A stretch of DNA of 40,311 bases from Fibrobacter sp. (GTDB lineage: Bacteria > Fibrobacterota > Fibrobacteria > Fibrobacterales > Fibrobacteraceae), in NCBI RefSeq assembly GCF_017551775.1, contig NZ_JAFZKX010000025.1, positions 1-40,311 of the forward strand, written 5' to 3'. Below, piece by piece: positions 1 to 7,795 of this stretch. The notes under the pieces were generated by a model, which was not told where the DNA came from, did not search any database, and was given only the letters and a program-made list of their open reading frames with translations. The stretch's first letter is position 1; the number at the start of each line of letters is the position of its first letter. The position numbers and the translations under genes were made by a program.

Positions 1-790
1 AGTTCATCAGGAACCACACTACGCCGGCGGATTCGCTGCCCGACTTGGATTCGAGTTCGTAGGCGCGTGCGGGGCGCGGTTGGTAATTCGCGGTGTCGTG
101 CTGGGCGCACCACACCGTCGGCTGCCCGTTGTTCACGATCTGCGCCTTGAGCAGGTAGTCAATCGCCTTCTCGAGCGCGGTGTTCATCTTGGCGCGGGTC
201 GCGTCGTCGATGATGTCGCTATCGAAGGGAGACGTCTTGTTCGCGATGTCCATCATGGTCACCATGGCGCGGACCATCGCGTTGTCGTTGAGGGTAATGT
301 GGTCGCTGTAGTCGTTGCGTTTGGGCCAAACCTGCGGGAGACCGCCCGTGGAACGCTGCATGGCCAAAAGGAAATTGACCGCCTTGTTGAAGCTCGTCTT
401 GAAGGTGGATTTGTAGCTGGAATTCGTAGTCTCTTTATAGCGCACCGCCAGCAGGCGCATTTCCTGTATGGTCGCGTCGTTGTCGATAGTGCCGACGTCG
501 CCTCCGGTCGCGGAGCGCCATCCGGATTTTTCACCGCCCGAATACGGGTTTTTGTAGCTTTCGGCCATGGCCTTGTAGAAACCGCCGTTGTCGATTTGCC
601 AAGTGGTCATGTTGTAGGCGTACTTGTCGATGTCCATGCCGCTTGCGGCATCGGTCAGTTCCGAATAGCCGCGGTAGCTGTTGATTTTCGAGACAGCCGT
701 AGCGGGCGGCTCGTAGTCCGCCGCCAATGCGATAGAACTCCCGGAAAATAGGACCAGTGTTGTGAATACTCCAAACCGACGATTACCCAT
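1..790 (-). CDS. Secreted pectate lyase, family PL10 (3' end cut off by window edge)
   Basis: I translated 263 codons from the ATG at 790. The protein opens with a signal peptide (MGNRRFGVF, then a hydrophobic stretch ending ALA before ADYEPP), so it is exported. The next part follows the PelA/Pel-15E (PL10) pattern: TTWQIDNGGFYK near residue 70, GTIDNDATIQEMRLLA near 105, a GGLPQVWP segment, ITLNDNAMVRAM near 170, and WCAQHD...ARAYELESKSGSES near 235-255, which in the family lies next to the catalytic arginine and substrate-binding cleft. Family members cut polygalacturonate by beta-elimination with calcium. The C-terminus, and any carbohydrate-binding or sorting domain, lies outside the window. 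The gene reads away from glmS and is probably transcribed alone from the spacer above 790. Family assignment is firm from motifs; exact substrate is inferred. Confidence 0.85.
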   Translation of the reverse strand, partial: MGNRRFGVFTTLVLFSGSSIALAADYEPPATAVSKINSYRGYSELTDAASGMDIDKYAYNMTTWQIDNGGFYKAMAESYKNPYSGGEKSGWRSATGGDVGTIDNDATIQEMRLLAVRYKETTNSSYKSTFKTSFNKAVNFLLAMQRSTGGLPQVWPKRNDYSDHITLNDNAMVRAMVTMMDIANKTSPFDSDIIDDATRAKMNTALEKAIDYLLKAQIVNNGQPTVWCAQHDTANYQPRPARAYELESKSGSESAGVVWFLMN

Positions 791-850
791 GCCATCCTCT
801 TCGTCAAGACAACGATTCCATACTTCGTTAATCTAACTTAATACATGCCG

Positions 851-876
851 AAAAAGCCGCCGAAAGGCGTTTTTTT
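851..876. terminator. Bidirectional hairpin terminator with GAAA loop
   Basis: CGCC (858-861), GAAA loop, GGCG (866-869), then seven T on the plus strand. On the minus strand the stem is followed by GC and five T. It is the second of two similar hairpins downstream of glmS, so it probably ends that minus-strand transcript. Confidence 0.5.
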
Positions 877-905
877 CATTTACATGTTGTCCAAAGAACA
901 ACGCG

Positions 906-930
906 AAAAACCGTTGAAAAACGTTTTTTT
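906..930. terminator. Hairpin terminator downstream of glmS, GAAA loop
   Basis: CGTT (912-915), GAAA, AACG (920-923), with five A before the stem and seven T after it, so either strand yields a stem followed by T. The stem is short. It is the first candidate terminator after the glmS stop, with a second copy of the design 50 bp further on. Confidence 0.4.
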
Positions 931-951
931 GAGAATCAATGTCTAATGATG

Positions 952-966
952 CGACCTTGAAGGTCG
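952..966. repeat. Inverted repeat CGACCTT-G-AAGGTCG
   Basis: Perfect 7-bp arms around a single base, 31 bp past the glmS stop. The tight loop suggests a DNA-binding palindrome rather than an RNA hairpin, but no function can be read from it. Confidence 0.35.
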
Positions 967-997
967 TACTTGGGAACTAGTAACAAGGAACTTGGAA

Positions 998-2827
998 CTA
1001 TTCTACGGTCACGCTCTTCGCGAGGTTGCGCGGCTGGTCCACGTCGTTTCCACGCAGGACGGCGATGTGGTAGGCGAGCAGCTGCAAGGGCACGCAGGTC
1101 ACGATGGGCATGAGCATCGGGATGGTCTTCGGGACCTTGATGAGGTGGTCGGCGAATTCATCGAGCGGCTGGCAGTCTTCGGTAGTGACCGCGATGACGC
1201 GTCCGCCACGGGCCTTGATTTCACGCACGTTGCTGATGACCTTGTCGAACAGCGCATCCTTCGGGGCGATGACCACCACGGGCATGTTCTCGTCGATAAG
1301 GGCGATGGGCCCGTGCTTCATTTCGGCGGCGGGATAGCCTTCGGCGTGGATGTAGCTGATTTCCTTGAGTTTCAGGGCGCCTTCCATGGCGACGGGGTAG
1401 TTGTAGTGGCGGCCCAGGTACAGGAAGTTGTTCGCCTTCACGTACTGGTGCGCGATGCCCGCGATTTGGTCCGAAAGCTTGAGGGTCTGCTCTACCAGTT
1501 TGGGGAGTTCCTGCATCGCCTTCACGATGTCCGCGCCGCTTTCGAAACTGAGCCTGCGCTGGCGGCCGAGCAAGAGGGCGATCATGGCGAGCACGGTCAC
1601 CTGGCTTGTGAACGCCTTGGTGCTCGCGACACCGATTTCGGGGCCCGCGTGCAGATACACACCGCCGTCGCTCGTGCGGGCGATGGTGGAACCCACCCCG
1701 TTACAGATGGCGAGCGCGGTGGCGCCCTTCTGCTGGGCTTCCTTGAGGGCGGCGAGCGTGTCGGCCGTCTCGCCGGACTGGCTGATGGCGAGGACCAGCG
1801 TCCCCGGCTTGATGATGGGGTTCCTGTAACGGAACTCCGAAGCGTATTCGACTTCCACGGGAACGCCCGCGAGGTCTTCGATCATGTATTCGCCGACCAT
1901 GCCCGCGTAGTAGCTCGTGCCGCATGCGGTGATGATGATGCGGTTGATGTTCCTCAGTTCCCTGATGTTCGTGTCGAGGCCCGCGAGTTTCGCGTTGCCT
2001 TCGGCGCTCAGCAGGCGCCCGCGCATGGTATTGCGGAGCACTTCGGGCTGTTCAAAGATTTCCTTGAGCATGAAGTGCGGGAACCCGCCCTTCGCGACGG
2101 CGTCCGCGTCGAATTCCACGTCCTTGACTTCGCGCTGCACTTCGTGGCTGTTCATGTTCACGATGGAGTAGTCGCAGCCCTTGATCTGCACCACGTCGTT
2201 GTCGTCGAGGTAGACGACCTTCTGGGTGTGGTTGATGATGGCGGAGACGTCGCTTGCGAGGAAGAATTCCGAACCGTTCCCGATGCCGAGGATGAGCGGG
2301 GAGCCGCGGCGCGCCCCAATAAGCGTATTGGGCTCGTCCTTGCAGATGACTGCAAGGCCGAAAGTGCCCTCGACAAGGGCGAGGGCCTTCAGCACCGCGG
2401 CCTTCAGGTCGCCCTTGTAGTAGCGGGCGATGAGGTGCGCGACTACTTCGGTATCGGTTTCGGACTTGAACTGGATGCCTTCGGAAACGAGCTTCGCCTT
2501 GAGGCTCGCGTAGTTCTCGATGATGCCGTTGTGGACAATCGATATGCGTCCGTCGAAGCTGGTGTGCGGGTGCGCGTTCGCGACGGTGGGCGCACCGTGG
2601 GTCGCCCAGCGGGTATGCGCGATGCCGGTTTTGCCGTGGATGGTCTGCGCCTTCAGGCAGTCTTCGAGCGCGCTGATCTTTCCGGATGCGCGGACGACGC
2701 TTATTTTGTTGTTGTCGATTACCGCGATGCCCGAACTGTCGTAGCCTCTGTATTCAAGCTTCTTGAGGCCTCCGACCAGGATGGGCAACGCTTCGTTTTG
2801 ACCAATGTAACCGACTATACCGCACAT
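998..2827 (-). CDS. glmS: Glutamine--fructose-6-phosphate aminotransferase (isomerizing)
   Basis: Makes glucosamine-6-phosphate from fructose-6-phosphate and glutamine, the first committed step to UDP-GlcNAc, peptidoglycan and LPS. The start is placed at MCGIVGYIG because Cys2 becomes the N-terminal nucleophile of the class II glutaminase domain; AAAGGA sits about 7 nt upstream. An in-frame upstream ATG adding nine residues would bury that Cys and is rejected. The glutaminase domain is about residues 1-220 (TRWATHGAP, HNGIIENY). Two SIS sugar-isomerase domains follow (ITACGTSYYAG, ISQSGETADT, GPEIGVASTKAFTSQ). Near the C-terminus are AEGYPAAEMKHGPIALID and the family ending LAKSVTVE. At 609 residues it has the usual length. 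It is divergent from the FKBP gene and followed by two terminator-like hairpins. Confidence 0.97.
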   Translation of the reverse strand: MCGIVGYIGQNEALPILVGGLKKLEYRGYDSSGIAVIDNNKISVVRASGKISALEDCLKAQTIHGKTGIAHTRWATHGAPTVANAHPHTSFDGRISIVHNGIIENYASLKAKLVSEGIQFKSETDTEVVAHLIARYYKGDLKAAVLKALALVEGTFGLAVICKDEPNTLIGARRGSPLILGIGNGSEFFLASDVSAIINHTQKVVYLDDNDVVQIKGCDYSIVNMNSHEVQREVKDVEFDADAVAKGGFPHFMLKEIFEQPEVLRNTMRGRLLSAEGNAKLAGLDTNIRELRNINRIIITACGTSYYAGMVGEYMIEDLAGVPVEVEYASEFRYRNPIIKPGTLVLAISQSGETADTLAALKEAQQKGATALAICNGVGSTIARTSDGGVYLHAGPEIGVASTKAFTSQVTVLAMIALLLGRQRRLSFESGADIVKAMQELPKLVEQTLKLSDQIAGIAHQYVKANNFLYLGRHYNYPVAMEGALKLKEISYIHAEGYPAAEMKHGPIALIDENMPVVVIAPKDALFDKVISNVREIKARGGRVIAVTTEDCQPLDEFADHLIKVPKTIPMLMPIVTCVPLQLLAYHIAVLRGNDVDQPRNLAKSVTVE

Positions 2828-3001
2828 AGGATTTTCCTTTAGAATAAAGTACAAAAACGTTTCCGGCAGCCAAATCTGCGGAAAACGCTATTTTTTGCAT
2901 AATATATCAAAAGAAAGGGTAAAAAATATTTAAGATGTGAGCAAAATCACGTTTGATTTGCTATTTTACATGAGTCTTTTAAAACTCAAAAGAGGGATAA
3001 T

Positions 3002-3850
3002 ATGAAAACAAAACTGATTGTTGCTGCCGGTGCACTCGCTATGTTGATGACCGGCTGTGACCAGCTGTGCCCCGGTGCAGCTCCGGCTAAGAAGGCTCTT
3101 GTCACGGAGAAGGACACGAACAGCTACGCATTTGGTTCCCATTTTGCAAACCAGGTGTACCAGCAGCTGATCGCCCGCGATTCTCTTGATTTGGATGTCG
3201 AAGTGTTTATTCAGGCGTTTAGGGATCGCTTCAGCCAGGATTCCAGCAAACTGCTCCTGAACGATTCTATGGTGTTTGCTACTCTGATGAACATCCAGCA
3301 GAAGAAGCAGGAAGAAATGCGCATGAAGGACAGCATTGCGAACGAAACCCGCAAGGCCGAAAATGCCGCTTTCTTTGAAAAGAACAAGACTGCCGAAGGC
3401 GTCGTGACCACCGAGTCTGGCCTCCAGTACAAGATTCTTACCGAAGGTACCGGTGCTACTCCGAGCGATTCCGATATTGTGAAGGTGCATTACACGGGTA
3501 CGCTCCTCGACGGCACCAAGTTCGACAGCTCTGTCGACCGCGGTCAGCCGCTCGAATTCCCGATCAACGCCGTGATTCCGGGCTGGACCGAAATGCTCAA
3601 GCTCATGAAGGTGGGCGAAAAGGTCACCGCATGGATCCCGAGCGAGCTTGCTTACGGTCCGTTCGGCCGTCCTCCTCAGATCCCGGGCAACAGCGCGCTG
3701 GTTTTCGAAATGGAACTCATCGATACGCATGTTGCCGAAGCTCCGAAGGCTGAAGAACCGAAGAAGGCTGCCAAGCCCGCCAAGTCCGCTGCAAAGCCGG
3801 CTGCCGAAGCCAAGCCTGCTGAAGCCGCTGCTCCCGCAGCTGCAAACTAG
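3002..3850 (+). CDS. FKBP-type peptidyl-prolyl isomerase, lipoprotein
   Basis: Predicted periplasmic folding catalyst anchored by a lipid. The N-terminus MKTKLIVAAGALAMLMTGC is a lipoprotein signal with Cys19 as the acylation site. Residues about 35-125 match the helical FKBP_N dimerisation domain (YAFGSHFANQVY..., then a charged helix). Residues about 135-240 are the FKBP catalytic domain (VVTTESGLQYKILTEGTG, VKVHYTGTLLDGTKFDSS, PGWTEMLKLMKVGEK, ELAYGPFG, ALVFEMELI). The last ~40 residues form an Ala/Lys/Pro/Glu-rich tail (AEEPKKAAKPAKSAAKP...), probably a flexible periplasmic linker. The order is that of MIP/FkpA proteins. GAGGGAT lies 5 nt before the ATG. It appears monocistronic, with a strong terminator 24 bp past the stop. 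Confidence 0.92.
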   Translation: MKTKLIVAAGALAMLMTGCDQLCPGAAPAKKALVTEKDTNSYAFGSHFANQVYQQLIARDSLDLDVEVFIQAFRDRFSQDSSKLLLNDSMVFATLMNIQQKKQEEMRMKDSIANETRKAENAAFFEKNKTAEGVVTTESGLQYKILTEGTGATPSDSDIVKVHYTGTLLDGTKFDSSVDRGQPLEFPINAVIPGWTEMLKLMKVGEKVTAWIPSELAYGPFGRPPQIPGNSALVFEMELIDTHVAEAPKAEEPKKAAKPAKSAAKPAAEAKPAEAAAPAAAN

Positions 3851-3873
3851 TTCTGGCATTTAGCTTGTAACGC

Positions 3874-3905
3874 AAAAATCCCCGCCTCGCTGGCGGGGAT
3901 TTTTT
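3874..3905. terminator. Strong bidirectional terminator between convergent genes
   Basis: The stem AAAAATCCCCGCC (3874-3886) pairs with GGCGGGGATTTTT (3892-3904) around TCGCT. T runs appear on both strands, so it can end both the FKBP transcript (plus) and the S41 protease transcript (minus). Confidence 0.9.
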
Positions 3906-3965
3906 GTATTTCCTCATGGGGTTCGTGGCGGAATGTGTCCGCCGCAAATTCCCTATGTGATGCTC

Positions 3966-5408
3966 TTACTTGAACGGGATGGGCATCTGCATCTTGTCGC
4001 GGATAATCTTGTACGCACCGCCGCGTCCCGGCTTCTTGGAACTTGCGTGCGATTTCGCGAGCGTGAAGTGGCCCGTATCGACGCTGCCGTATTCCTTTGT
4101 ACGTACCGCAGTTCTTTCTTTCGCAAGCTGGAGGGCGATTTCCATCGCCTTGTCCGGGTCGCCTTCGACATAGTCCGGTTCAATACCGAACCTGTGGTAA
4201 ATCTTATGGTTCTTGTCGAACATCCTCATGCTGGTTATGCCCGCGATGCCGCCCGCATATGTGCCGACGTAGCTCTGTCCGATGCCCTTACCGTATGTGG
4301 TGAGACCCACGACCGGCGACTTCGTGTTGCTGATGGTGCCGACGAGCATGAGTTCGGCGCAGCTTGCGCTTCCCGAATCGGCGAGGAACACCAGGTAGCG
4401 GTCCTTGGCGAGTCCGTTTTCGGTGGCTATCCAGGTGAGGGTGTCGATGACGCGTTTTTCGGTGATGGTGTCAAGTTCGTGCGATACCATGAATGCGATC
4501 GTGTCGTTCTTGGAAAGAAGTTCCGCGGTCATGTCCATGCACTGGTCCACGCTTCCTCCGGGGTTGTTGCGCAGGTCGATGATGGTCGCCTTCGCATCTT
4601 TCGTTTCTTCCAGGGCTTCGACGAATTCACCGTAGGTTCCCGTGGGGAGAGTTGTCGTGTCCGTGAATTCGGTAATGGTGATTACCGGGATGGAATCGTA
4701 CATGTCGACAAATACGGTAGGAGTCGCGAAGGATTCCAATAGGATATTGAACGAGAGAGAATCACCGCCGCGGGTAACATCCACGGAAATCCTTTCTCCT
4801 TCGTTGCCGGAGGTCAGTTTGTCAAATGCTTCGGGCGTGGTCGGGACGGTGCCGTTGACGGAGACTACGATATCGCCTTTCTTGATGCCGGCGTCATCTG
4901 CTGGCCCGTTCTTGTAAATCTGGGTAAACTGGAGCACGGTAGTGGAGTCGGTGCAGTTCTCGCTCTGCGGTTCGCAGGCGGGAACGGTGTTCTTCTTTAC
5001 CTGTGCGCCGATTCCTACGTCCGTTGCGGAATACGTCAGCAAGTTCAGGATGTAGGTTGCGATTTGGGGGCTGTAGTAATTGGTAAAGTTGTCGCTCAGG
5101 GTGGAGAACATGTACGATACGTCGGGGAACTCGTAATCAGCGGAGGAGAAACCGTGTCGTTCGCCCTTCTTGTAGTAGTCTTCGAAATCCCTCAGTTCCT
5201 TGTCGGCATTTACATAGAAAACATCGAGCAGGAATTCGGTGAAGACTAGTTCCTTTGCTTCGTAGGGGAGGTTTTCGAAAAACTGCTCCTCTTCATCTGT
5301 GCCTTCCGGATTGCTGAGGTGTTTGTTGGTCTTCGTCTCAAAGCAACCTTGCGTGCAGAACAAGACTGCGCACGAAAGTCCCAATATCGATTTATGTAAA
5401 AAGTTCAT
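3966..5408 (-). CDS. S41-family (CtpA-like) serine protease, lipoprotein
   Basis: Predicted envelope protease of the carboxy-terminal processing family. A lipoprotein-type signal ends at TQGC (Cys22), with a less typical lipobox. A PDZ domain lies near residues 160-225 (VLQFTQIYKNGPADDAGIKKGD, VVSVNGTVP). The S41 core follows: ATIIDLRNNPGGSVDQCM, then DSGSASCAELM holding the presumed nucleophile Ser349, then TTYGKGIGQS with Lys374. The 25-residue Ser-Lys spacing matches CtpA/Prc enzymes, so the Ser/Lys dyad looks intact. Cys350 stands where these enzymes usually have Ala. AAGGAG lies 8-9 nt before the ATG. It starts 17 bp after the stop of a related S41 gene, so the two are co-transcribed. 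Substrate unknown. Confidence 0.88.
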   Translation of the reverse strand: MNFLHKSILGLSCAVLFCTQGCFETKTNKHLSNPEGTDEEEQFFENLPYEAKELVFTEFLLDVFYVNADKELRDFEDYYKKGERHGFSSADYEFPDVSYMFSTLSDNFTNYYSPQIATYILNLLTYSATDVGIGAQVKKNTVPACEPQSENCTDSTTVLQFTQIYKNGPADDAGIKKGDIVVSVNGTVPTTPEAFDKLTSGNEGERISVDVTRGGDSLSFNILLESFATPTVFVDMYDSIPVITITEFTDTTTLPTGTYGEFVEALEETKDAKATIIDLRNNPGGSVDQCMDMTAELLSKNDTIAFMVSHELDTITEKRVIDTLTWIATENGLAKDRYLVFLADSGSASCAELMLVGTISNTKSPVVGLTTYGKGIGQSYVGTYAGGIAGITSMRMFDKNHKIYHRFGIEPDYVEGDPDKAMEIALQLAKERTAVRTKEYGSVDTGHFTLAKSHASSKKPGRGGAYKIIRDKMQMPIPFK

Positions 5409-5425
5409 CTGTGGAATCTCCTTTC

Positions 5426-6715
5426 TTACTTAAATAGAAAAATATCGGCGTAGGCGCCACCATAGACATCTTCAATTTGATGATTATTTCCCGTTATCGG
5501 TTGCTTTTCGGTGCCGACGGCTTTGCCTGCGGTCTTTTTCAGGGCCTTGCCGAAATGCTTCTGGGCCGCGTCGATGGCGCATTGGACGGATACGCCGTCG
5601 GTGCACGGATAGTCGGGCTCGAGCCCTTTTCCGTGGTACAAATTGCCCTTGGGGGTGAAAAATTCGAGTGTCGTGATGGTGGCGAGTCCCCCATCCATGG
5701 TTTTCCATGACGATTGGCCGATGCCCTTTCCGAACGTGGTGATTCCCGCGAGTGGGATGTCCGTAAGCTCTCGCACTGCTGCGGCGAAGATTTCGGCGCA
5801 CGATGCGCTTCCGGTATTCGCGAGCATGACGAACTTGCCCTCTTCCCCCGAATCGCCCGCTTTAGCTTCGTTGCTGGTCTTGTGTTCGGTGCGCTTCCCG
5901 TCGGCCGAGAATACGTACCAGTGTCTCGAGGAGAGCGTTCCGCTTTTCACGAACAGATCTGCCATCTTGATGCATTGGTCCACGTGTCCGCCCGGGTTAT
6001 TCCTGAGGTCGAGAATGCGGACGGACTTGTCGCTTGCCGTGGAATCCAGGTGGCGTTTCAGTTCCATGTAGGAACCGCTGTCGCGTTCGATAGTGTTCAG
6101 CTTGAATTCGCGGATGTTGATGACTTCGTAGCCATCGACGGTGTCCACGAATATTGTAGGCGCGTAGATGGTTTCGCGTTTCATCGTATACGAGCGCACG
6201 CTGTCCTGGAACGAGATTTCCAAGACGATGACCTCGTTCGAGTCGAACACGGCGCGGTACTTCTGGTATGCATCTTCTCCCGTAAGCTCGGTTCCGTTTA
6301 CCGAGATGACAACTCCGTTTTTCGGGACTCCCGCCCGGTCTGCCGGACTCTTGGGGTATACATGGCGTATGGAAAGCGTGTGTTCGGTTCCGGGATTGTA
6401 CCAGAATTCGAGCCCGATGTCGCCGGTGATGACGCTCGTGTTTCTCGATTCGATGACGGCAGCGCTCTGTGAGGGTTCCGTGTAGCGGGTGTACCTGTCG
6501 GAGAGCGCTTTGTAGAGAACTTGTATGGAATCGCCTTCTTCGGGAAGGTTGGGGAGCTCTTCTTCGTACAGGTACGTCTTCTGCAAAAGCCAGTAGTTGT
6601 ACCCGTATTCGTCTGTCGCGGGCGTGCTCTTCACGGGCGACAGAAAGTCGCTACTGCACGCTGCGAGTAAAATGAGAGAGGAGAGAAGGATAGTTCGGAG
6701 TCCTAATTTCAACAT
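5426..6715 (-). CDS. S41-family (CtpA-like) serine protease, lipoprotein (paralogue)
   Basis: Second member of the tandem protease pair. MLKLGLRTILLSSLILLAAC is a clean lipoprotein signal (LAAC, Cys20), so it is an envelope protein. The PDZ region includes VYPKSPADRAGVPKNGVVIS. The S41 core shows VRILDLRNNPGGHVDQC, NTGSASCAEIF with presumed nucleophile Ser305, and TTFGKGIGQS with Lys330, again 25 residues apart, and again Cys directly after the nucleophile. Both proteins share NNPGGxVDQC and end with a short tail containing GGAY, which supports duplication followed by divergence. The upstream LRR gene ends 61 bp before this start, so all three may form one minus-strand unit. Physiological substrate cannot be read from the sequence. 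Confidence 0.88.
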   Translation of the reverse strand: MLKLGLRTILLSSLILLAACSSDFLSPVKSTPATDEYGYNYWLLQKTYLYEEELPNLPEEGDSIQVLYKALSDRYTRYTEPSQSAAVIESRNTSVITGDIGLEFWYNPGTEHTLSIRHVYPKSPADRAGVPKNGVVISVNGTELTGEDAYQKYRAVFDSNEVIVLEISFQDSVRSYTMKRETIYAPTIFVDTVDGYEVINIREFKLNTIERDSGSYMELKRHLDSTASDKSVRILDLRNNPGGHVDQCIKMADLFVKSGTLSSRHWYVFSADGKRTEHKTSNEAKAGDSGEEGKFVMLANTGSASCAEIFAAAVRELTDIPLAGITTFGKGIGQSSWKTMDGGLATITTLEFFTPKGNLYHGKGLEPDYPCTDGVSVQCAIDAAQKHFGKALKKTAGKAVGTEKQPITGNNHQIEDVYGGAYADIFLFK

Positions 6716-6732
6716 TCTAAACCTGCTTTTCT

Positions 6733-6760
6733 AGTAACTCAGAACTAGCAACTATCAACT
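6733..6760. repeat. GTTGCTAGTT-type repeat after the LRR gene stop
   Basis: On the minus strand this reads AGTTGATAGTTGCTAGTT followed by CTGAGTTACTAG. The 10-mer GTTGCTAGTT (6752-6743) also occurs at 16811-16820, and a one-mismatch version at 984-975. It starts about 17 bp past the LRR stop and points the same way as that gene. Confidence 0.5.
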
Positions 6761-6776
6761 TCGCCGAAGGCGATGC

Positions 6777-7529
6777 TTACTGGTCTACCTTCAGTCCCTT
6801 CTTGTCGAGCAGAATGCGGGGAACGCCACCTTCCATCGGGTTTTCCACGACGGAGATGGTTTCGAGGTTGTCGCACTGTGAGAGCGTCTCGGGCAGGGTG
6901 GAAAGCTGGTTCGCGTCGAGAACGAGTTCGCGGAGCTTCTTGAGGTTGCCGAGTTCGGAGGGAATCGCGCCGAGGCTGTTGCCCGATACCATGAGGATTT
7001 CGAGTTTGGAAAGCTGGCCCAGGGTCCCCGGGATAGAGGTAAGCTCGTTGTTGTCCAGGTAGAGCTTCACGAGGTTTTCCATCTTGCCGATGCTTGCGGG
7101 AATGTCGGAAAGCATGTTGTCGTGAAGGGAGAGCTTGACCACCTTCTTCCAGTTGCCGATTTCCTGCGGGAGGTCGAGCATCTGGTTCTTCGCGATGTTC
7201 ACCGTGCGCAGGTTCGTGAGCTTGCCGACCGAGGCGGGCAATTCCGAAAGGCTGTTGTAACCCAGGTAGAGGTGCTCGAGCTTTTTGAGCTCGCCGATGG
7301 TCTCGGGGAGTTCCATCAGGTCGTTTTCGCTGATGGAGAGACTCTTCAGGTTCTTGAGCTTCCCGATTTCGTCCGGTACCTCTACGAGTTTGTTGCGGTC
7401 CAGGTTGAGTTCTTCGAGGGTTTCGATTTCAAAAAGTTCCGGCGGAAGGAGGCGGAGCTCTTTCTGGGAAAGGTCGAGCGAAGTGGCTTTTTCGGCCTTG
7501 GCTTTGGCGATAATCTCAAGCAGATTCAT
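6777..7529 (-). CDS. Leucine-rich-repeat protein
   Basis: A 250-residue protein made almost wholly of about nine 23-residue leucine-rich repeats of the type LKKLEHLYLGYNSLSELPASVGK, matching the LPxxIGxLxxLxxLxLxxNxL consensus of bacterial and ROCO-type LRRs. No signal peptide or membrane segment is visible (MNLLEIIAKAKAEKATSLDL), so it is probably cytoplasmic. LRR arcs usually bind proteins; no effector domain is attached, so it may be an adaptor or inhibitor. AGGAGAG precedes the ATG. It lies upstream of the two S41 lipoproteins in the same direction, but the 61-bp gap holds a repeat and a small hairpin, so co-transcription is uncertain. Partner unknown. Confidence 0.85.
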   Translation of the reverse strand: MNLLEIIAKAKAEKATSLDLSQKELRLLPPELFEIETLEELNLDRNKLVEVPDEIGKLKNLKSLSISENDLMELPETIGELKKLEHLYLGYNSLSELPASVGKLTNLRTVNIAKNQMLDLPQEIGNWKKVVKLSLHDNMLSDIPASIGKMENLVKLYLDNNELTSIPGTLGQLSKLEILMVSGNSLGAIPSELGNLKKLRELVLDANQLSTLPETLSQCDNLETISVVENPMEGGVPRILLDKKGLKVDQ

Positions 7530-7623
7530 AAAACTCTCCTGAACAATGTACTTACAGTATAAATCATAGTATTTTTACCCGAATTTGCGGCAACGGACGT
7601 AAAAAAATACGAAAAAAACAAAA

Positions 7624-7635
7624 ATTTGCGCAAAT
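7624..7635. promoter_or_regulatory. Perfect 12-bp palindrome ATTTGCGCAAAT
   Basis: Perfect palindrome in the AT-rich 266-bp spacer between the divergent LRR and AIPR genes. Its symmetry suits a dimeric regulator, but no regulator can be named. Just downstream are TTTTTCTATTTATAAT (7646-7661) and two TGGTGTTTT copies exactly 40 bp apart (7661 and 7701). Confidence 0.35.
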
Positions 7636-7743
7636 GAGCAGCATATTTTTCTATTTATAATGGTGTTTTTACAAAAGATTTGTTATTTTTTTACTCAAAT
7701 TGGTGTTTTGAAACTATTTTTAATGTGCGAAATGCCAGACGTC

Positions 7744-7757
7744 ATACATATATGTAT
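7744..7757. promoter_or_regulatory. Perfect 14-bp palindrome ATACATATATGTAT upstream of the AIPR gene
   Basis: Located 39 bp before the AIPR start. It is TA-rich enough to contain a -10 element, so a protein bound here would probably compete with RNA polymerase. Inferred operator/promoter overlap; not demonstrated. Confidence 0.4.
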
Positions 7758-7795
7758 ATATATGCGTTGTCGCGAGTATAATAATTGAGGAAAAA

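Noticed and set aside
992..2842. A 616-codon plus-strand frame opposite glmS
   Set aside because: Antisense shadow; its translation is composed of low-information VHVD/AHRG runs, while the minus strand is unmistakably GlmS.
2828..3001. A glmS ribozyme in the spacer before glmS
   Set aside because: None of the conserved glmS ribozyme core could be found; only an imperfect repeat (CGTTTCCGGCAG/CTGCGGAAAACG) is present.
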